Below, in pieces: positions 25,129-29,808 of a DNA stretch of 29,808 bases. Positions within the stretch are counted from its first letter, which is position 1, and each line of letters opens with the position of its first letter. The position numbers and the translations under genes were made by a program. This DNA is from CAZLFA01 sp964558665 (GTDB taxonomy: Bacteria; Desulfobacterota; Syntrophia; Syntrophales; PHBD01), in NCBI GenBank assembly GCA_964558665.1, contig CAZLFA010000052.1, positions 1 to 29,808 on the forward strand, in the 5' to 3' direction. The notes below the pieces were generated by a model. That model saw nothing but the letters and a program-made list of their open reading frames with translations, was not told where the DNA came from and searched no databases.

Positions 25129-25964
25129 AAATACTGGTCATCGGACATAAGGGTATGCTGGGCACCGATCTGATGCGCAGACTCGCTGAAAGGCACGACG
25201 TGGTCGGCAGGGATTTAGGTGAAATCGACATCACGCAGGAATCTTCCTGCCGGGAAATTATTACGGATGTCATGCCGGAAGTAGTCATCAACGCTGCCGC
25301 CTATACGGATGTGGACGGATGCGAGTCAAACCGGGAGATATGCTTTGCCGTTAATGCCGAAGGCGTCAGAAATATCTGTCTGGCATCCGGGCCGATAGGA
25401 GCAAAGGTGGTTCATTTCAGCACCGATTATGTCTTTGACGGTACAAAGGGTGAACCTTATCTGGAGGATGATCCGACCAATCCTCTGAGCGCATACGGAG
25501 AGTCCAAGCTCGCGGGAGAGCAGCATTTGAAGCAGTATGCCGGAGACTTTGTCCTCATCCGGACCGAATGGCTGTATGGCCACAACGGCAAGAATTTCGT
25601 GAAAACAATTGTTGCAAAGGCAAGCGAGGAGAAGCATCTTAAGGTTGTCAATGATCAGATGGGTTCACCTACCTTTACCTGGGATCTGGCCGGTGCTGCA
25701 AAACTGCTTGTCGAAGGGAATCACAGGGGAGTGTTTCATGTGACAAACAGGGGCAGTTGCAGTTGGTATGAGTTTGCGCGTGAGATAATCGCAAACAAAG
25801 GCATAAAGGACGTCACCGTATCCCCGATTACATCGGACCAGCTAAAGAGACCGGCAACGCGGCCATCGTACAGCGTTCTCAGCTGCCGCAGGTTTATTGA
25901 CGCCACCGGCAAGACCATGAGATTCTGGAAACTGGCCCTTCAGGAATATCTGTCGCACGTATGA
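25125..25964 (+). CDS. rfbD: dTDP-4-dehydrorhamnose reductase (RmlD family)
   Basis: A 279-residue extended short-chain dehydrogenase. It has VIGHKGMLG for NAD(P)H binding, NAAAYTDVDGCE, FSTDYVFDG, SAYGESK with the Tyr-x-x-x-Lys catalytic pair, and RTEWLYG. These match RfbD/RmlD, the last step of dTDP-L-rhamnose synthesis for O-antigen or other glycans. The other rhamnose genes (rmlA, rmlB, rmlC) are not here, so either the pathway is split or the protein reduces a related nucleotide sugar. It overlaps truA by four bases (ATGA) and leads into the sensor gene 13 bases later. Confidence 0.88.
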   Translation: MKILVIGHKGMLGTDLMRRLAERHDVVGRDLGEIDITQESSCREIITDVMPEVVINAAAYTDVDGCESNREICFAVNAEGVRNICLASGPIGAKVVHFSTDYVFDGTKGEPYLEDDPTNPLSAYGESKLAGEQHLKQYAGDFVLIRTEWLYGHNGKNFVKTIVAKASEEKHLKVVNDQMGSPTFTWDLAGAAKLLVEGNHRGVFHVTNRGSCSWYEFAREIIANKGIKDVTVSPITSDQLKRPATRPSYSVLSCRRFIDATGKTMRFWKLALQEYLSHV

Positions 25965-25977
25965 GAACTGTTTTGCC

Positions 25978-27132
25978 ATGAGCCTGCGTAAACGCATCCA
26001 GATTCTTCTCATCTTTCTGGTTGTGGCGCCTATGGTGCTGCTGCTTGCCCAGTCTTATCTCAACGGCCTGCGGACACTGAAAGCCCAGATTCACCAGGAA
26101 GCCGGTCACGTAGCGCAGCTTCAGGCTGCCAGGGCGGATGTTGCTTTTGATCCGCCGAAACTGGCTGCCGAGGGGCTGGCAAGAGCCGTCAGCAACGATC
26201 CATCCCTGCATATGGAACGGGTTCTTACGCTTATCCGGCGTACACTGGAAGAAACACCCGAGGCCTATGGCTTTGCTGTTGCATTTGTTCCTCAAGCCAC
26301 TCATCTTGGACGCTTTGCGCCTTACATATTCAGGCGAGGCAAGGAATTCCACAAGCGCTTTCTCGAGGACCCCGCTTATGATTACACAGATAAGGAATGG
26401 TTTAAGTCGGCAATGAACAACGCCAGAGGCACCTGGAGCCGTCCTTACTTTGACAAAGGCGGAGGCGATGTCCTCATGATGACATTTTCTGCGCCGATAC
26501 TTCGTGACGGGAAACTTATCGGCGTTATCGCTGCGGACGTTTCCCTGGATGCTCTGGTCGGGCATCTGCGTGACTTAAAGCCGGGGGGAAAGGGTGTCGT
26601 CTACCTGTTGAGCAGGCAGGGACAGGTGCTGGCGCATCCCGATCTGCCGGTGCTCTCGATGCTGACGGATCAGGGGGACGGACGGAGCAGAAGTTCCCTG
26701 ATAGCCATGATGAATAATGACAGCGTGGATGAAGCGGAGATTCCTGACCCGGTAACCGATAAAGAGTCGTGGGTAGTGGAATCGCCGCTTAAGTCGCTCC
26801 GCGGAAGCCGTGGGGGGGAGGATTGGTCGCTGATCGTCAGCTGGCCGCTGAAGGAGAAAATGCGACCTCTTGAAGCCATGTCACGCAAGGTTTTAGTTCT
26901 TTACCTGATACTGGGAGGAGGAACCCTGCTGTTCCTCCTGCGGGCGCTGGACGCCGTAGTAATAAATCCGTTGCGGCGCCTGGAGGAGCAGGCCAAGAAT
27001 TACGCGAAGGGCGATTACAGCCTGAGCAGGGTTGTTCATGGCGAAGCCAGGGAGATCCAGGAACTGGGCGGGGCACTGGACGAACTGGGGACAAAGCTAA
27101 AAAATGAGAAGTCCCCTCCCGGTGAGGGATAG
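25978..27132 (+). CDS. Cache-HAMP membrane sensor lacking an output domain
   Basis: A 384-residue inner-membrane protein. A first membrane segment (about residues 8-25) is followed by a large periplasmic double-Cache domain (about 35-295). This contains AYDYTDKEWFKSAM, WSRPYFDKGGGD, FSAPILRDGKLIGVIAADVSLDAL and VYLLSRQGQVLAHPD, typical of dCache ligand sensors. A second membrane segment (about 304-323) and a HAMP linker (about 322-375) come next, and the protein then ends nine residues later. Related proteins normally continue into a histidine kinase, cyclase, chemoreceptor or SpoIIE phosphatase domain; none is present. The following gene begins one base after its stop. It could signal through a partner, perhaps the DUF308 protein or transporter encoded next. 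Confidence 0.82.
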   Translation: MSLRKRIQILLIFLVVAPMVLLLAQSYLNGLRTLKAQIHQEAGHVAQLQAARADVAFDPPKLAAEGLARAVSNDPSLHMERVLTLIRRTLEETPEAYGFAVAFVPQATHLGRFAPYIFRRGKEFHKRFLEDPAYDYTDKEWFKSAMNNARGTWSRPYFDKGGGDVLMMTFSAPILRDGKLIGVIAADVSLDALVGHLRDLKPGGKGVVYLLSRQGQVLAHPDLPVLSMLTDQGDGRSRSSLIAMMNNDSVDEAEIPDPVTDKESWVVESPLKSLRGSRGGEDWSLIVSWPLKEKMRPLEAMSRKVLVLYLILGGGTLLFLLRALDAVVINPLRRLEEQAKNYAKGDYSLSRVVHGEAREIQELGGALDELGTKLKNEKSPPGEG

Positions 27133-27133
27133 T

Positions 27134-28399
27134 ATGGGACTCGCCTGGCTGCTTCTCGGTCCCGGCAATCTCCAGCGCAACAGGCTGGGACTCTTAATTA
27201 CAGGTTCCATTCTCCTTGTCTGCGGCATCCTTATTGTTGCGGATGCTTCCGATACCGTGACGCAACTGACACTGGAAGCCTTTGGATGGGTGCTTGTGGC
27301 GATAGGCTTTTTCAAGCTTGCCTTTTCCGTCATGGGCGCCGGCGGAGGAATGTCAGCCCTCCTCGGATTTCAGGGGGTCGTTTATATAGTTCTCGGTTAC
27401 GCTATAGCGGATTTCTCCGATAATGCCGGCAACGCCGTGCCGTGGCTCTTCGGTTCTGCCTTTCTTATTAACGGTGTTTATCAGATCCTGTCGGCTCTTG
27501 TTATCCGTTTTCCCATGTGGGGATGGTTTGTGGCGAGCGGCATTGTTCATCTCGGCCTCGGCTCTTTCATGTTCCTGGAATGGAAGCAGGCAGCCGACTG
27601 GGTGATTCCTCTGATGCTGGGACTGGGATTCGCCGTGATAGGGTTCTCTACCTTGCGGACCGGTCTGCGCATGGGACAATATGTAACCGGCGATGGATGG
27701 GATGCACACAAGGCCCTGCAGTTTTACCTGGACTTCCATCTGCCGCGGCGTTTCCGCACAGGATACTTTACTCCATATGACCGTACGGAAATAAAACCGG
27801 CGGAAGATCATCACGACCTTCTTGTTCATGTCTGGACGCCCACGACGGTAGCCGGAGTTCCCGACAATCACACACTGCTGAGCAGCTATATCGTGGCGCG
27901 CGATATGGAGGGGAAGTTCACTGTCGGCCATTCAGCCCTGGAACTGCAGCCTGATGTCTATATCAGCCATTGCGACGGTGATCCCACCGCCTTCGACGAC
28001 TCTCAGGAAGTCTGGCAGGAACTGCGCAGCAGAGATGTCCCGGGGGTTTTTCTTCCCTCCTTCGAAGAGGAGATTGCGACGTACATGGAGCCGTCCGTGA
28101 CCGTACGTTTCCGGCGCTTCAACGCGGAACAGCTGCGCGCTTTCTGGGCGAGTTACCGGGTCAATCCTGCATACAACCTGACCAACCGGAACTGTTCGGT
28201 GGCGGTTGCCCTTGCTCTGGAGTGCGCGCTCATGGGAAGCCTCGGCCATCGGCGGAGCCTGAGAGGAGTGCTCAGCCTGATGACGGGGAGGGATCTCTGG
28301 GTAGCGTGGTTTATCCGCTGGAAGGCACGGGAAATGGTGTGGACCCCGGGATTGGTGCTGGACTACACGCTGGCGCTTCATAGGCTGGTGGAGTCATGA
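27134..28399 (+). CDS. DUF308 (HdeD-like) membrane protein fused to papain-like domain
   Basis: A 421-residue protein from the ATG at 27134, chosen because GGTGAGGGA lies just upstream. A start at 27104 would overlap the previous gene without such a site. Residues about 15-180 form six membrane helices in a DUF308/HdeD pattern (GSILLVCGILIV, FGWVLVAIGFFKLAF, GFQGVVYIVLGYAI). Residues 190-421 are soluble. They contain GKFTVGHSALEL (His266) followed much later by NRNCSVAVALALECAL (Cys354). The His-before-Cys order recalls circularly permuted NlpC/P60-like or Lnb/DUF4105 papain folds, which cut amides or acyl groups. That assignment is from pattern only. It overlaps the MFS gene by four bases. 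Confidence 0.72.
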   Translation: MGLAWLLLGPGNLQRNRLGLLITGSILLVCGILIVADASDTVTQLTLEAFGWVLVAIGFFKLAFSVMGAGGGMSALLGFQGVVYIVLGYAIADFSDNAGNAVPWLFGSAFLINGVYQILSALVIRFPMWGWFVASGIVHLGLGSFMFLEWKQAADWVIPLMLGLGFAVIGFSTLRTGLRMGQYVTGDGWDAHKALQFYLDFHLPRRFRTGYFTPYDRTEIKPAEDHHDLLVHVWTPTTVAGVPDNHTLLSSYIVARDMEGKFTVGHSALELQPDVYISHCDGDPTAFDDSQEVWQELRSRDVPGVFLPSFEEEIATYMEPSVTVRFRRFNAEQLRAFWASYRVNPAYNLTNRNCSVAVALALECALMGSLGHRRSLRGVLSLMTGRDLWVAWFIRWKAREMVWTPGLVLDYTLALHRLVES

Positions 28400-29601
28400 G
28401 TCCTGAAAATTCCAGCCGGTCTCCTCTCAAGGAAAAACTTTACAACTGGGCCTTTTTTCTCGTCGAGGCTTTTGCCGCAATGGAAGTGACAGCGGTGATC
28501 GTCGCCAACGCCCGCATTGCTGAATCACTTGGATTGCGCGAAGAACTGTCCAGTCTGATAATCAACAGTTATCTCTATCCCCTTTTTGCGGCAATGATAG
28601 CGCTGCTTCTTGTCTCCAGGTGGGTCCGCCGCCATATAGCGCCGACCCCGCTTTTTCTTACCGGTCTCGGCCTGTTTGCCTGCGGCAACGTCATCTGCGC
28701 CCTGGCTCATATCCCGGTGCTGTTTTTCTTCGGAAGATTGGTTATGGGATTGGGGGGAGCCCTGTCTTTTGCAGGACAGCTCTGGACTTTGAGCAGTTAT
28801 TACAGAAGGCATATTGAGGTATCGCTTGTCTGGGGAGAGGCGGGTACCGCCCTAGGCGTGGTGGCTGGTCCGCTGGTCGGGGCGTTTTTTGTTCAATTGT
28901 CTCCCGGCGGCTGGCGAGATTTCTTCTGGCTGAACGGCGGCATGGGATTGATGACGGCATGTTTCGCCTATATAGCGCTCAAGGGAAGGCCTGTTGAATA
29001 TTCTCCCGACGTCATAGCTCCGGAGACTCCGCAGGCGAGCCGGACGGCGCGTATCATGACCGGCTGGCAGGTGGCCGTGTCCATGCTCATCGTGGGCGCC
29101 GAGTATTTCTTCTCCGATTATCTGCAGGCGAAGATGGGCAAGAGCGCGATGTTTGTCGGAGTCATGACGGTCCTCGCGTCCATAGGTGCGATCATCGGGA
29201 GCCTCTGGGCGGCACGGCTGCAACGCCGGATGAGCCGTCTGCCCGCCATTTCGACTGCGGGGCTGCTGTTTGCTCTGGCTGTCCTGGCCTTTTGTCTGGA
29301 GGCCCGGGCATTTCTATCCGCCGGTTTACCAATTTTTATCTGCGGACTCTGCATGGGGCTGGCCAGTGTCAGCATCTACGCCAACATTGTCCAGGCCTCG
29401 CACCCAAGCCGCTTTCTGTCCCGTTCCATGGTCTATCTGATCGGCATGCAGATAGGAAACGCCCTGGGAGTGCAGGCCGTAGGTCTGGCCGAGTTGCGGC
29501 ATCTTGGTGTAATCCCCACCGCCCTGATGATTGCGGTTCTTCCCACCCTGATTGCCGTCGGCATTGTCGCCGCCGGAAAATATAAGTCCTTTCATTCCTA
29601 A
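28396..29601 (+). CDS. Major facilitator superfamily transporter
   Basis: A 401-residue integral membrane protein with about 12 predicted helices. VSRWVRRHIAP follows helix 2, the place of the MFS loop 2-3 motif. GRLVMGLGGALSFAGQLWTLSSYY and AGTALGVVAGPLVGAFFVQ match helices 4-5 with the motif C-like glycines of drug:proton antiporters. The C-half loop AARLQRRMSRLP repeats the loop 2-3 pattern. It is probably a proton-driven exporter; the substrate is unknown. Its ATG overlaps the stop of the DUF308 gene (ATGA), so it is translationally coupled to it. No terminator is visible after it before the hsdM promoter. Confidence 0.87.
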   Translation: MSPENSSRSPLKEKLYNWAFFLVEAFAAMEVTAVIVANARIAESLGLREELSSLIINSYLYPLFAAMIALLLVSRWVRRHIAPTPLFLTGLGLFACGNVICALAHIPVLFFFGRLVMGLGGALSFAGQLWTLSSYYRRHIEVSLVWGEAGTALGVVAGPLVGAFFVQLSPGGWRDFFWLNGGMGLMTACFAYIALKGRPVEYSPDVIAPETPQASRTARIMTGWQVAVSMLIVGAEYFFSDYLQAKMGKSAMFVGVMTVLASIGAIIGSLWAARLQRRMSRLPAISTAGLLFALAVLAFCLEARAFLSAGLPIFICGLCMGLASVSIYANIVQASHPSRFLSRSMVYLIGMQIGNALGVQAVGLAELRHLGVIPTALMIAVLPTLIAVGIVAAGKYKSFHS

Positions 29602-29639
29602 AAGTAATATAATTGATCCAATATTATCTATTTTATTTC

Positions 29640-29668
29640 TTGACCCTTGAGTACAGTTTGAACATAAT
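29640..29668 (+). promoter_or_regulatory. Strong sigma70-type promoter before hsdM fragment
   Basis: TTGACC (29640-29645) and CATAAT (29663-29668) are separated by exactly 17 bases, with five of six matches each. Transcription would begin near 29675 and the start codon is at 29697. Confidence 0.68.
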
Positions 29669-29696
29669 GCCCAAGCTGAAGATTTGGAGGATTTGA

Positions 29697-29786
29697 ATGG
29701 CTGACAACAACGAATTGGAAAAAACCCTGTGGGCGGCCGCGGATAAACTCCGCTCTAACCCATCTTCCGCAGTTCGCTGCCGATAA
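29697..29786 (+). pseudogene. hsdM: Interrupted type I restriction methyltransferase (HsdM) N-terminus
   Basis: TTGGAGG seven bases before the ATG gives a good start. The first 21 residues (MADNNELEKTLWAAADKLRS, then N) are the familiar beginning of HsdM, the N6-adenine methyltransferase of type I systems. HsdM would continue with a segment like MDAAEYKHVV. Instead the frame reads eight unrelated residues and stops at 29784-29786. The break falls close to 29758-29760. The rest, to 29808, is AT-richer and unassigned. This may be an insertion, a deletion or an assembly join. The remainder of hsdM, hsdS and hsdR are not in the window. Confidence 0.7.
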
Positions 29787-29808
29787 CAGTAAAATTTTAG
29801 TTAATCGG

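Noticed and set aside
29776..29784. GCCGATAA as a flagellar sigma28 -10 box
   Set aside because: The matching TAAA box is not at the required 15-base distance (the nearest similar TAAC is 19 bases away), and no flagellar gene is visible.

Overview
The window looks like a piece of chromosome from a Gram-negative, probably anaerobic bacterium of the former Deltaproteobacteria (Desulfobacterota), possibly a Syntrophales-like lineage. This is inferred from three things: LPS inner-core genes (heptose epimerase, KdnA-like aminotransferase), a recA-recX-alaS block, and an acyl-CoA carboxyltransferase of the methylmalonyl/propionyl type. Taxonomy was not tested by any search. Coding density is high and base composition is fairly even, slightly GC-rich. 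I see no tRNA, rRNA, CRISPR array or complete transposase.

Layout. 1-2471: minus-strand pair of a phage-type lysozyme-like protein and an amidohydrolase behind a good sigma70-type promoter. 2533-4471: mutM and a nitroreductase, set among clustered palindromic repeats. 4476-4814: secreted helix-hairpin-helix protein (minus). 5014-13193: a plus-strand run of cupin (phosphomannose isomerase type II domain), iron alcohol dehydrogenase, KdnA-like aminotransferase, hldD, recA, recX and alaS. The first four point to LPS/surface sugar synthesis, the last three to recombination and translation. 13447-17654: a five-gene minus-strand operon starting with an LsrF-like aldolase, then a zinc dehydrogenase, a class II aldolase-like protein with a cysteine cluster, a DUF218 membrane protein and a lipoprotein. 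17909-18544: a PilZ protein facing a small secreted cysteine-containing protein. 18889-21362: KefF-like/KefB-like pair. 21435-22997: carboxyltransferase. 23193-29601: a plus-strand run pgk-truA-rfbD followed by a tightly packed trio: a Cache-HAMP sensor with no output domain, a DUF308 membrane protein fused to a papain-like domain, and an MFS transporter. 29640-29786: a strong promoter and the first 21 codons of a type I restriction methyltransferase (hsdM), after which the reading frame is lost.

The most unusual structure is non-coding. A roughly 172-base repeat (13208-13380 and 18594-18765) folds as an outer stem enclosing a long central hairpin and one or two small side hairpins. Bases in its stems change in compensating pairs between copies, and a divergent copy at 4300-4413 keeps the central arms while its closing stem has changed on both sides. 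A second palindromic family (2533-2674, with partial copies at 4249-4303 and 6707-6739) is interleaved with it. The best candidates for undescribed biology are these repeats, the sensor/DUF308-peptidase/MFS operon, the LsrF-dehydrogenase-aldolase operon without any Lsr transport genes, and the interrupted hsdM at the right edge.
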